A stretch of DNA of 64,000 bases from Seminavis robusta (taxonomy: Eukaryota > Bacillariophyta > Bacillariophyceae > Naviculales > Naviculaceae). The notes under the pieces are model-generated. The model saw only the letters and a program-made list of their open reading frames with translations. It had not been told where the DNA came from and made no database searches. Numbering within the stretch: the stretch's first letter is position 1; every line of letters starts with the position of its first letter. Below are positions 10,316-19,631 of this stretch, one piece after another. The translations under genes and the position numbers were made by a program. The stretch lies in NCBI GenBank assembly GCA_903772945.1, contig CAICTM010000250.1, positions 21,320 through 85,319 on the forward strand. Direction: 5' to 3'.

Positions 10316-11074
10316 ATGGCCAAACATCAGAAACGGGTGGCTCGCAAGTCCGTGGGTCAAATGCCTTCCAAAAGTCGCAAAACATGGTCTTCGGACGATG
10401 ACAGTAGCAACGGCAGCAGCGATAATTCTTCTCGTACAGAGGACGCAACAACAACTTTTCAATCTCCCTCGAAAAAGAGGAAATCTCCATCCTCGGAACG
10501 CAGCAGCGGCTACGTGGTGGAACGATCTCCCAGTAGCCGCGCCAAATGTCGAAAGTGTAAACAACCCATTGACAAGGGAGAAGGCAGAATCGGGGCTCCC
10601 TATCAATTATCCCTTGGAAAACTGCAGTTGAGCAAACACAAGTACTATCATAAAGAGTGCTTTCCGACAACCGCGGAAGCCAAGAAAAAGCTATTCCCCG
10701 ATAGTCCGGACCATGTGGATGTCAAGCAAGCCATCAAGAAACGATTGCGACGTGTCGACCAACAGCAACAAGAGGACCAACACATTATCGAAGTCCAACG
10801 GGCGACACTGCGAGCGCGATTGCGCAAGCTGCGATTGAAATTGTTTGAAGAACAGGGAGCCAAGGGCGGGAGTGTTGTCATTCTATCCCTCAAGGCACTC
10901 GATCAGATTGTACTGACATTGCCACAATCCTTCCACGAGTTGGGACGAATCAAGGGAATCGGACCCACCATGGTCCAAAAATACGGCAAACCGCTAGTGC
11001 GAGAGGTCCGAAGGTTCGTACGGGGAGACAATACTAGTACTGACGGGGAGGGTGCAAAAAATGCCAAAATATGA
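10316..11074 (+). CDS. small nuclear protein with PARP-type zinc finger and HRDC domain
   Basis: A 252-aa protein. The N-terminal ~70 residues are Ser/Lys-rich with basic clusters suited to nuclear import. Residues ~74-118 match a PARP-type zinc finger: SSRAKCRKCKQPIDKGEGRIG, then KYYHKECF, giving CxxC...HxxC. PARP-type fingers recognise DNA breaks. Residues ~165-235 match an HRDC domain: LRKLRLKLFEEQGAKGG, LPQSFHELGRIKGIGPTMVQKYG. HRDC is an accessory DNA-binding fold normally found in RecQ helicases and RNase D. No helicase, nuclease or ADP-ribosyltransferase domain is present, so the protein looks like a DNA-structure-binding adaptor. CTAGCTAG lies 15-25 bp before the start, and an E2F-like TTTGGCGAAA about 150 bp before it. 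Both domain calls are strong; the role in repair is inferred. Confidence 0.88.
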   Translation: MAKHQKRVARKSVGQMPSKSRKTWSSDDDSSNGSSDNSSRTEDATTTFQSPSKKRKSPSSERSSGYVVERSPSSRAKCRKCKQPIDKGEGRIGAPYQLSLGKLQLSKHKYYHKECFPTTAEAKKKLFPDSPDHVDVKQAIKKRLRRVDQQQQEDQHIIEVQRATLRARLRKLRLKLFEEQGAKGGSVVILSLKALDQIVLTLPQSFHELGRIKGIGPTMVQKYGKPLVREVRRFVRGDNTSTDGEGAKNAKI

Positions 11075-12135
11075 TGATGATGACGCCGGCGAGGAAACAA
11101 TTGAACCATACTGTAGGCGCAAGCGACAAACAGGTGCATGATAGACGTCAGAGAGGAACGGGATCAGATTAATATGTACCTATAAACTCGGTTGGACATT
11201 TCTAGTATGGGTTTTCTCTAAATTTTCGAAACTTTCAAGCACGACCACAGTTTCGGATACCTGCATGCACAACGCAACAGTCGTTTCACTCTGATAAGCG
11301 ACTTCGGCGCTTGCTGAGGACTCTACGACTCCATGCAAGGGCAGCAGAAACTCCTGGCTGGCAACAATGGAACGGGCAATTGAACAGCAGACCGGCGCAG
11401 AGAACTTACTAGTACCGTAGTATTAGCATGGATGTCTACAAGAACGATCCCGTAGAATTACAAATAATGTGGGTTACCGGTAGCCACCTGAAACGGCAGG
11501 ACGGCCCAGATCCAATGAAGCCACGTTGAGTGTATCATGCATGACATGGCTGTTTTAAAACGGCTACTGGACTGGGAACGGCACGTTAGTTGGTGGAAAG
11601 ACCATATTCATGATAAGGATGCAGTACCGGTACAGTTGCGGATGACCGTTCAATTGGCCCTTGTTTGTTTCGCTGGTGCAGTTCGTCGGTGCAGACAAGC
11701 ACACCGTCATAGCCACCACCTCAAACACCCTTGACACACTGTCAAATCCAAAGCCATCTTTTTGTGACAACCAAAAACTCCTGGTTTGGCTCCACATTTT
11801 GAGGACATTGGCGAATAGTTTTCTTGTCAAAGCTTTTGTGTAGAATTCATAGAAGGTTTGACAGTTTCCTTTAGAAGCTGCATTTGCCATCAACACCATT
11901 TCCAATGGCTGAGACTTGGAAAAAAATCCAGTGGCAGGTGGGCACTGTGTCTCAAGAGCAGCAAAGAGAGATGTGGTGTCCATTGTTCATGGTGTCAAAA
12001 CTCAAAAGAGATGTGGAAGGTGATAGTATCCACGAATGACACCGTTTGTCCTTCGTCCGTCCATCAAGCCACCATCCACTCAAAAATGAGAGCCTTGTTC
12101 CAAAAGTTTTGCCCACATTCATATTGCATTGAACC
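11075..12135. other. intergenic region, no supported gene
   Basis: About 1.06 kb. A minus-strand frame at 11564-11983 (139 aa) is open but has no domain, signal or repeat that I recognise, so it is not called. A few GTACCGGTA-like motifs are present. Confidence 0.35.
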
Positions 12136-14667
12136 ATGGTGATGAAACAAAGTCAAGAGAATAATAATAGCCACAACACTAACACGATGGCCCTCCAGAA
12201 CAGCAAGAGCACAGAACACACTGTGTTTGTTCGCTTCGTTCCTACCTCTTCGATTCTCCGGCGTCTTCACATTGAAGATTACTTTTCTCAAATTGGTCCC
12301 ATCAAGAAGGCTTCCTTGATCCACAAGAAGAATGACGAGGATAACCAAGGATCCGGTGGAAGTAGCTACGGCTTCATCAAGTACACGTGCGAGACCGATG
12401 CAGAAGAAGCAGCAAAGAAACTGAATCGCTCCACTTTGGAGTTACCCCAAGGAGACCAACAAGATGGACAACCACACAATTTTCAAGTCATGGTAGAATT
12501 GGCATCGTCCGTTCAAAATAAACAACAGCAACCATCAAGCGAATCCATTATCACAGAACATCAAAAGAAACACAACCGTGTCATTCTCCGCAATCTCTCC
12601 TTCTATGCGACCACCGAAATTGTTCAAGACACTCTGACCAAAAAATTTGGAGACTTGATTGACGTGCACATTCCCACAGTCAAGGGCAAATCACGAGGAT
12701 TTTGTTTTTGTACCTTTCGCACCACAGTAGATGCACAAAAAGCCATTGACGCTAAAGAAATTGATATCCGCAATCGCAAAGCCACCATTCAGTGGAGTGT
12801 CTGCAAACGGGTTCATGACAAGCAGCAACAAGATGACTTGAAACTAAAACGCAAACGCGACTATCAAGATAAAGTCAGGGCGGAACAGGGCACAAATAAT
12901 GAAAGCAGCAGAGAGCAGGAAAAGAAAGAAGACGACAAGAAGAAAGAAGATGATGACAGTGACGATGCCTCGTCGTCCTCAGATGACGATGATGGCGACA
13001 GTAGTAGTAGTGGCAGCAGCAGTGAGTCGGAAGGAGGAGACTCGGATAAGGAGTCTGATGGCAGTGACTCGGAAGTCGACGACGAAGATTCCGAGGATGA
13101 AGAAGATGACAAGCCTACGGAAAACTTGCAACAACCCGTCCAAGAACAACGACAATTATTTGTCCGCAATCTACCCTTTGATGCCACCCGGCACGATGTC
13201 TTTGAGACCTTTCGAACCTACGGTACCATTGAAGCCATTTATTTGGTGACGAACCCTGTGACCAAATTGCCTCGGGGGACTGCCTTTGTCACGTACAAGA
13301 AACCTGCCGGGGCCGCCAGAGCATTGCGCAAGAACAGCGCGATTATCCTCAAGGGACGACCACTAGTGCTCGATTACGCCGTCGACAAGGAAACGGCAAC
13401 GACATTGGTACGCGACAGCAATCATTCCGAAACCAAAAAGCTAACGGGAAAGGACAAGCGCAATTTCTATCTCCGTGGAGAAGGACGTGTTGATGACGAA
13501 CAGGAATGGGCTAACATTTCGGAAGCCGAAAAGAACAAACGACAACGCGCTTGGCACGACAAGATTACCAAACTCAAGTCGCCACTGTTCTTTGTGAATG
13601 CGCATCGATTGTCGATTCGAAACATTGCCAAAGGTGTCGATGAAGCCGACATCAAAAAGCTACTCTTTCAGGCAACCCAAAGGGGGCTCCAACGCAAATT
13701 GGTGTCCATTGATGACTTGGTCGCCGAGTGGAGTGCTTCAGGGGAGTACTCGGCCCGTGAAATATTGGAAAAACGCAAACAATATCAGCGCAAGGATAAA
13801 CATCAGCATTCGGGTATTGAACCATTGCCCGATAAGGACAATAGCCTCAAGCCAGAGTCGTTGGATGAACGGAACATCAAACGAACCATTTCCTCAGTCT
13901 ACTTGGATCGTGACTTCGAAGCTGCGGGAGGTACCAAGAATGTGAAAATGGCACCTAGCAGAGGTTTTGCCTTTGCCGAATTCACGTATCATGTGCAAGC
14001 TTTGGCGTGTTTGCGGGAGCTCAACAACAATACCATGTACACGGAGGAATATGCAGCGGGTGGCAAGGCCGCCAGCGCTGCCGTTGCGGCTCGAAAGAGG
14101 GGCGGCAAAAAGAAAATGAAAGATGGCGACGAGGAAGGTGCCAAGCTGCCTCGCATCATTGTGGAATTTACGGTTGAGAATCGGGCCAAAGCAAAACAAC
14201 AGGCGGAACATCGAGCGCAGCAACAGGCCAACCGACAAAGACAGAAACTGGAAACAAAGGAGAAGCGGGAGGGCAATGGCAGCAGCGAGGGTGAGAAAAC
14301 CAAGTCACAATCTAAAAAGAGGGGAAGAGGAGCCAAACAGCGAGAAAAGAAGCGCCAAAGGGAACTCCAAGGCGACAATGACAAGAAAGACGAGAAGGCA
14401 AAGAAGGAACCAAAAGCTGACAAAGCAGACAGGAAACGAAAGAATGCGGAGATGGAGCAGCAGGACCAGAAACCCAAGGGCGTCAAACCTCCCAAGAAGC
14501 AGAAGAAAGGAAAACGAAAGGAGGTAGAGGCAGAGGACAAGCTTTCAAAGCTCGTCCAGAACTACAATACGGCAGTCAATGACACGTCGCCCAAGGAGAA
14601 GAAGGCGGGAACCCCAAATCCCAGCAAAAAGGAGGCCATGGCGGAAGGCAAGAGGTGGTTTGAATAG
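12136..14667 (+). CDS. NOP4: four-RRM nucleolar ribosome-biogenesis protein, Nop4/RBM28 type
   Basis: An 843-aa RNA-binding protein. RRM1 (from ~25: HTVFVRFVPTSSILRRLHIEDYFSQIG) and RRM2 (~150-235: VILRNLSFYAT, KSRGFCFCTFRT) are followed by a long Glu/Asp/Ser-rich acidic stretch. RRM3 (~335-415: LFVRNLPFDATRHDVFETF, RGTAFVTYKKP) comes next. A split RRM4 follows (~490-640), with RLSIRNIAKGVDEADIKKLL, then a long insertion before SRGFAFAEFTYHVQALACLRELN. A Lys-rich tail makes up the last 200 residues. Four RRMs with the acidic spacer and the insertion in RRM4 are characteristic of Nop4p/RBM28, needed for 60S subunit maturation in the nucleolus. It is a single exon. The start at 12136 is the first Met; MALQNSKSTEH at 12187 is an alternative. 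Confidence 0.9.
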   Translation: MVMKQSQENNNSHNTNTMALQNSKSTEHTVFVRFVPTSSILRRLHIEDYFSQIGPIKKASLIHKKNDEDNQGSGGSSYGFIKYTCETDAEEAAKKLNRSTLELPQGDQQDGQPHNFQVMVELASSVQNKQQQPSSESIITEHQKKHNRVILRNLSFYATTEIVQDTLTKKFGDLIDVHIPTVKGKSRGFCFCTFRTTVDAQKAIDAKEIDIRNRKATIQWSVCKRVHDKQQQDDLKLKRKRDYQDKVRAEQGTNNESSREQEKKEDDKKKEDDDSDDASSSSDDDDGDSSSSGSSSESEGGDSDKESDGSDSEVDDEDSEDEEDDKPTENLQQPVQEQRQLFVRNLPFDATRHDVFETFRTYGTIEAIYLVTNPVTKLPRGTAFVTYKKPAGAARALRKNSAIILKGRPLVLDYAVDKETATTLVRDSNHSETKKLTGKDKRNFYLRGEGRVDDEQEWANISEAEKNKRQRAWHDKITKLKSPLFFVNAHRLSIRNIAKGVDEADIKKLLFQATQRGLQRKLVSIDDLVAEWSASGEYSAREILEKRKQYQRKDKHQHSGIEPLPDKDNSLKPESLDERNIKRTISSVYLDRDFEAAGGTKNVKMAPSRGFAFAEFTYHVQALACLRELNNNTMYTEEYAAGGKAASAAVAARKRGGKKKMKDGDEEGAKLPRIIVEFTVENRAKAKQQAEHRAQQQANRQRQKLETKEKREGNGSSEGEKTKSQSKKRGRGAKQREKKRQRELQGDNDKKDEKAKKEPKADKADRKRKNAEMEQQDQKPKGVKPPKKQKKGKRKEVEAEDKLSKLVQNYNTAVNDTSPKEKKAGTPNPSKKEAMAEGKRWFE

Positions 14668-15062
14668 CCGTGTCGATCCAAGGCACCTTCTCGTTCGGGG
14701 GGTTGCATGGTAAACTAAGCTGGCTGGATGGACTCAGTGTTAATTAACTTTCTTTTCAGCGCTGATCATCACATTATTGCTGACTATTGTTGATCGGCTG
14801 CTTGCAAGGCGTTACTAACTACATGCAAGATCCCTCCCCGCAGAAGACACTTTGAGGACGCGACCTTGCCACTTGTCACTGTCCACCACGGCTACCTCCA
14901 GAAGACTATGACTCAAGTAAGAGCGTCGGATACGGCGCCTGAAGCACACTGCATGGACTCCGACCTAACTACAAAACGCAAAGTCCGATACAAGCCACAA
15001 GAAGCGATAATCCTAAACAACCACCCATACATTTGTTGAATGCTACCATCTAGTTGCTTAGC
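14668..15062. other. convergent intergenic region
   Basis: About 395 bp between two convergent stop codons; probable 3' UTRs, nothing else seen. Confidence 0.4.
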
Positions 15063-16517
15063 TCATTTCTTCTTGGATTTCAAGATGCCCTTTTCTCCCT
15101 TGGTCAACTCCATGGGTCCACGGACAAAGGGCAAGAATTCCTTACCGGCCATGTATGGTCGCAACACTTCGGGAATGACAATACCATCTTCTGTCTGGTG
15201 AGTCTCTAAGAGACAGCAGATACCGCGTCCTGTTGCACAAAGCGTTGCATTCAACATATGAACGTAAGAGGCACGAGCTGTCAAGTCCTTGTCTTGCTTC
15301 TTGACTCCACACCGGACACCAACACCACGAGCCTGGAAGTCCGTACAGTTGGAGCATGAGACAAGCTCTCGATAAGCCTGTTGTCCGGGGAACCAAGCCT
15401 CAAGATCATACTTTTTGACAGCAGCATCATTGAGTTCCGCTGAGACAAGGCAAACCACACGGTAGCTGAATCCCAAACTCTCATAAAAGTCTTTGGCCGC
15501 CTGCAGCATTCTCTTTTGTTCGGCCTGAGAGACCTCAAAGCTATCTTCCGTCAAGACAAACTGTTCAATTTTTTCAAACTGATGGACCCGAAAGATGCCT
15601 CTGATATCTTTCCCAGAAGAACCAGCTTCCTTCCGGAAACATGTAGAGACACCAGCATACCTCAGCGGCAAGGTTTTTTCATCAATCCACTCTCCCTTGT
15701 GATAGGCACAAATGGGCTGTTCACTGGTTGCAATCAGGTATTTTTCAGTGCTTCCAGTGGGGTCATCAGTTTTTCCAGAGACTTTATAGAGCTGTTCATC
15801 AAAATCTTCCAATTGAGCAATGCTAGACATAACCTCCTTATTCATCATGAAGGGTGGCTGCAAGACCTGGTATCCTCTCTCCATCAAGAAGGCAATACCA
15901 TAGTTGATTATGGCCTGGTTCAGCAAGACTCCTGCATTGGTCAGAAAATACTGACGAGCTCCTGCCACATTTTGACCACGTGTTGGTTCGTATCCTCCAA
16001 TTCGCCAGAGCAAATCATCATGGGTCAGTGGTTTGGTGGGTGGCAAGGAATACTTCAGAGTTCCTTGAGGTTTGGGCAAGAAGTCACTCTGTCCATCAGC
16101 TTCGGGAGGCATGGGCTGCAAAAACACCACCAGGTTGTCTTCCTCTTCTTCCTTTGAAATGGGCACTTCTGGGTCCACAATGTTTCCAATTTGTCCCAAC
16201 AAGGCATCCCTCTTTTCTGCCAAGAGGGGTAACTCAGCAGCCTTTTCTTTTATGGTGGCTTGAATAGCCTTCATCTGAGCGACTTCTTCATCACAAGGTT
16301 CCTTGGCTTTCTTCTTGGGAGCAATAACCTCCTTTTGTAACTTGTTGACTTCCTTGCGAAGGTTATCTCCCTCTTTGGTCACATTGCGCCATTGTTCATC
16401 AATTGCCAAGACCTGATCCACAATGGAAGGATCCTTGTATCGCTGCTTCATGAAGTTACGATACTTTTCAGGGTCGCCACCCTTGTAGTCACGAAGTTCA
16501 TTGATGTCAATTGGCAT
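15063..16517 (-). CDS. SERS: cytosolic seryl-tRNA synthetase
   Basis: Charges tRNA-Ser with serine in the cytosol. The call is 484 aa, from the Met at 16517 (MPIDINELRDYKGGDPEKYR), which matches the N terminus of eukaryotic cytosolic enzymes; the 13 codons upstream do not. The N-terminal coiled-coil arm (~residues 35-110, NLRKEVNKLQKEVIAPKKKA) contacts the tRNA variable arm. The class II catalytic core follows, with TSEQPICAYHKGEW, motif 2 CFRKEAGSSGKDIRGIFRVHQF, and motif 3 near GICCLLETHQTEDGIVIPEVLRPYM. The C terminus is short and basic. There is no targeting sequence, so a separate organellar enzyme must be encoded elsewhere. A 16-bp palindrome lies 60 bp before the start. Confidence 0.96.
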   Translation of the reverse strand: MPIDINELRDYKGGDPEKYRNFMKQRYKDPSIVDQVLAIDEQWRNVTKEGDNLRKEVNKLQKEVIAPKKKAKEPCDEEVAQMKAIQATIKEKAAELPLLAEKRDALLGQIGNIVDPEVPISKEEEEDNLVVFLQPMPPEADGQSDFLPKPQGTLKYSLPPTKPLTHDDLLWRIGGYEPTRGQNVAGARQYFLTNAGVLLNQAIINYGIAFLMERGYQVLQPPFMMNKEVMSSIAQLEDFDEQLYKVSGKTDDPTGSTEKYLIATSEQPICAYHKGEWIDEKTLPLRYAGVSTCFRKEAGSSGKDIRGIFRVHQFEKIEQFVLTEDSFEVSQAEQKRMLQAAKDFYESLGFSYRVVCLVSAELNDAAVKKYDLEAWFPGQQAYRELVSCSNCTDFQARGVGVRCGVKKQDKDLTARASYVHMLNATLCATGRGICCLLETHQTEDGIVIPEVLRPYMAGKEFLPFVRGPMELTKGEKGILKSKKK

Positions 16518-17373
16518 GGTTGCTATCAGATATCCGTGTGTTTTCTGGACGAGCAAATGTGGTCCCTCGGTATGGTACTAGCTAGCTAGTAGCTCTGTTT
16601 GGGGTTGTGGTTGTGGAGGTGGGAGCTTTCTCGATGTGAGAACAGACAGCCGAGACGATGATGATTGTTTGAGGTTATGAGCCAGCAGAACAGGCCCCTT
16701 TCCAACTCTGCTGTTTTTTACCAGGCACCAAGCATTGTTGCGGCAATGGCTCATGGTCCGCCAAGATAGCGTAAAGTACCGTACATCGTACGCTGTACTG
16801 GCCAAACCAGCACTGAATGCGGCCTTTGAAGAGCTGCTGCTGAGCCAGACAAGGTATTGCCAACTCCTCGTTCAAGCCAAGACCCTCTTGGTCAGTACTA
16901 TCATACATGTATGTATGATCCAAACCTTTTCCAACTTTTCAGGTGGCTCTACACAGCAGGATTCATTCCTCGCAAAGCACGTGTCTCCGGCATCCGGATT
17001 GCTGGCACTGGCTATTTTAAAATAGTAGTAAGCCGCCTCATCCCCAATCGATGACGGCGCAGGTTGCTGTACCGGTATGAAAGCCTACTACTGTAGTATG
17101 GTACCGTTTGGCCACGGATGGTTTTCATCGATCAAGATCTTTGGAAGTTCTGGGAGCAAAGATCTTTTCACTCTTGCTGTACCGGTACCGGTATGTACTG
17201 GTACTGCGTACTTCCCTTTACATGTACTAGTACCAGAAAAGTACAACAATCTTGGCAATTTTCAACCGCTTGCTTCGGTTGGATCCAGCCACCCTGCCGT
17301 CATCACACTATTGTCACAAATTGTCTCTCTCCACAAAGAAAAGGACAAGGCAAGAAGCAGAAATTGAGAGAAA
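16518..17373. promoter_or_regulatory. divergent intergenic region of SerRS and multicopper oxidase
   Basis: About 850 bp. It contains the palindrome at 16577-16592 (TACTAGCTAGCTAGTA) and dense GTACCGGTAC sequences at ~17070 and 17181-17200. An unrecognised 5' exon of the oxidase, carrying its signal peptide, may also lie here. Confidence 0.4.
16577..16592. repeat. 16-bp perfect palindrome with CTAGCTAG core
   Basis: TACTAGCTAGCTAGTA equals its own reverse complement and lies 60 bp upstream of the seryl-tRNA synthetase start codon. Confidence 0.7.
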
Positions 17374-19143
17374 ATGGAGAAATATCTGTGGGAACCATCG
17401 GCAGTCTCTTCTGTCAATGGTGTCCTTCACATCTCGCTTCATTTACAAGTCTCCACGCTCCGAGTTGAGGGTCGAGACTTCACCACGCGCACTCTCAATG
17501 GCACTCTTCCAGGCCCTACGCTTCGATTGAAACCTGGCGACACCTTTATTATCGACTATTACAACGACTTGCCAGAGAATGAAATGCAGCATGTACACAA
17601 TACGTTCTCGGGTCCCAATGATTCCAACCTCCACTTTCATGGCCTTCATGTGAGCGGCGAATTGCCAAGCGATGATAGTACCCTTGTGGTGCCGCCAGGA
17701 CAGTCGTTCCGCTTCAATACGACTCTACCAGTGGATCATATGCCGGGAACTCATTGGATGCATCCGCATAGGCACGGGTCAACTGCCATTCAGGTGGGAG
17801 GAGGAGCCGCTGCCGCCATTATTGTGGAAGATGTACCAAATGCCGACGATAATTCCACGTTTCTCAATCTGCCTCCCCAAGTTGCGAACGCACGGGAAGT
17901 TTTGTTGGTGGCTCAAGAATTCGACTTTGCGGAACTAAATGGAATCGCGACACAATCCAAAGATTCTGTCATCCATTTGTCGGACGTCCTTGAGGCAGAA
18001 AGCACGGTTGGTTTTGTCAATCTTGCATCCGAAAAAACCTACCTGGTTAATGGACAAGTCAATCCAAAGATACCCCTGCAGCCGAATGAATGGATTCGTT
18101 TGAGAGTGATCCATGTGGGATGGCTCACTGGGAGGCTCGAATTTGAACTCACGGGTTGCGAAATGCAACTCATCGCCAAGGATGGCGTTTACCTGCCCGA
18201 ATTGCCTCGAAAGATTTCACAGGCATCCATCGTCAATGCCGGAAGAGCGGATATCATGGTCCGTTGTCCCTTTTCGGGTGGCGCTGACAGTCACAGCATG
18301 ACGTGCACCAGCAACATCTGTCAAGGACAGTCCCTTGTCACCTTGATCAAGTATACCACTACTGGCACCGGTGCAATCAATGATGGTGACATGGAGACTA
18401 TCCAGACTGTCTTTCCTGGTTATCTACAAGACCTTCGCGACACTCCACCAACGCCAGGATGTTCCTGTCAAACCGATTTGGACGACATGGAGTTTCCCGA
18501 AAACTCCTTCGACTTTTTTCACGAGACTTTCCAAGGCTCGGTAGTTGAGCGGCAGCTGGGAGCGGACAATCACCCGTATCATCAGCATGTGCATCCTTTC
18601 CAAATTGTTGGTGGCCTCAACAACAACCAAGACGGTCCTTACTATCAGGTGGGAGACTGGCACGACACCATTGAAGGGCAGCCAGTCGTACGATATAGCC
18701 CTACAGTATTTGCAGGGAAGATGATGATTCATTGTCATCGTCTGGATCATGAAGATGAAGGGATGATGAGAATTGAGTACATTCACCCCAACAGCACCAG
18801 CAAGATCCACCCCGAAACGGGCAACAGTTGTGTGTGTATTCCACAAGGTCCCCCAGTGTGGGCATTCGTTCTCTTCGTTCTGGGACTTGCTTTGGCGCTT
18901 TTGGTAATTACGATTTTGGTAGTGTGGTTCCTTCGACGAAGAGGCAAGTGCATGTGGTTTCCGTGGCCTTGTGGATCCAAACAGCTAGAGCCTGTTCCAT
19001 CATTGTCCAATGAAGAACGAGATGATTCCAAGAATACTGGAGGCAACGACGAAGAGGCATTGGTAGTCGTTCCTCAGCCCCCTGGCACAGTCGAAGGGGG
19101 CCAGGCAGAGACGATGGAGGACGAATTGCCAGCATCCTACTAG
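17374..19143 (+). CDS. membrane-anchored multicopper oxidase
   Basis: At least 589 aa. All copper motifs are present: HFHG (~87-90) and HWMHPHRHGS (~127-136) in the N-terminal cupredoxin domain, NHPYHQHVHPFQ (~397-408), and HCHRLDHEDEGM (~454). The last gives the type-1 Cys, His and Met plus type-3 histidines. Such enzymes couple one-electron oxidation of metals or phenols to reduction of O2 to water. A single membrane helix (VWAFVLFVLGLALALLVITILVVWFL, ~493-518) precedes a basic, then acidic, C-terminal tail, so the catalytic part should face outside. The called start lacks a signal peptide although the domain begins normally (WEPSAVSSVNGVL). An upstream exon is therefore likely missing from this model. 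The substrate (iron, copper or organic) cannot be told from sequence. Confidence 0.88.
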   Translation: MEKYLWEPSAVSSVNGVLHISLHLQVSTLRVEGRDFTTRTLNGTLPGPTLRLKPGDTFIIDYYNDLPENEMQHVHNTFSGPNDSNLHFHGLHVSGELPSDDSTLVVPPGQSFRFNTTLPVDHMPGTHWMHPHRHGSTAIQVGGGAAAAIIVEDVPNADDNSTFLNLPPQVANAREVLLVAQEFDFAELNGIATQSKDSVIHLSDVLEAESTVGFVNLASEKTYLVNGQVNPKIPLQPNEWIRLRVIHVGWLTGRLEFELTGCEMQLIAKDGVYLPELPRKISQASIVNAGRADIMVRCPFSGGADSHSMTCTSNICQGQSLVTLIKYTTTGTGAINDGDMETIQTVFPGYLQDLRDTPPTPGCSCQTDLDDMEFPENSFDFFHETFQGSVVERQLGADNHPYHQHVHPFQIVGGLNNNQDGPYYQVGDWHDTIEGQPVVRYSPTVFAGKMMIHCHRLDHEDEGMMRIEYIHPNSTSKIHPETGNSCVCIPQGPPVWAFVLFVLGLALALLVITILVVWFLRRRGKCMWFPWPCGSKQLEPVPSLSNEERDDSKNTGGNDEEALVVVPQPPGTVEGGQAETMEDELPASY

Positions 19144-19631
19144 CGCGCTGGCGACAGTGTAGTCAGTCCAACCCACGTTAAATTTTTTCATTGTTCCGAG
19201 GAATAGTGAAGTTGCAGTAGCAACAGTGCACCACAACTATGCATGTACTAATCTATTATAATATTCATAGAAAAACCGCAATCAATGACGAAGATACGTA
19301 GAGTACGGGGTACCGGTATGGCCACCTTGCTACTAGCTACTCCCATCCGGACAGCTCCTTCACCTGCTTCTGGAATGTACAAGCGGAGATCCGTTGTGTC
19401 TGAAGAAGTAAGGGTCGCCTGTATTGGTATCACAACACCAGTGTCGCTGCTCGAGAGACACAGTTTCACGAAAGCTAAAAGTATAATTTATCAACGTACA
19501 TTTTATTTACTCACACAATTTTCTTCATTCATTCAATCGTTTCCTTTCCCATCACATTATTTGCCTGACAAATACACAAACTACATACATACATATACGT
19601 ACGGTGCTACTGGGTTTTGTTGCATCCGACT
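19144..19631. other. convergent intergenic region
   Basis: About 490 bp between converging genes, with a GGGGTACCGGTATGG sequence near 19308. No gene seen. Confidence 0.35.

Noticed and set aside
11564-11983. 139-aa minus-strand frame between the HRDC and Nop4-type genes
   Set aside because: No domain, signal, repeat or splice context was found; it could be a small gene, but nothing in the sequence supports it.
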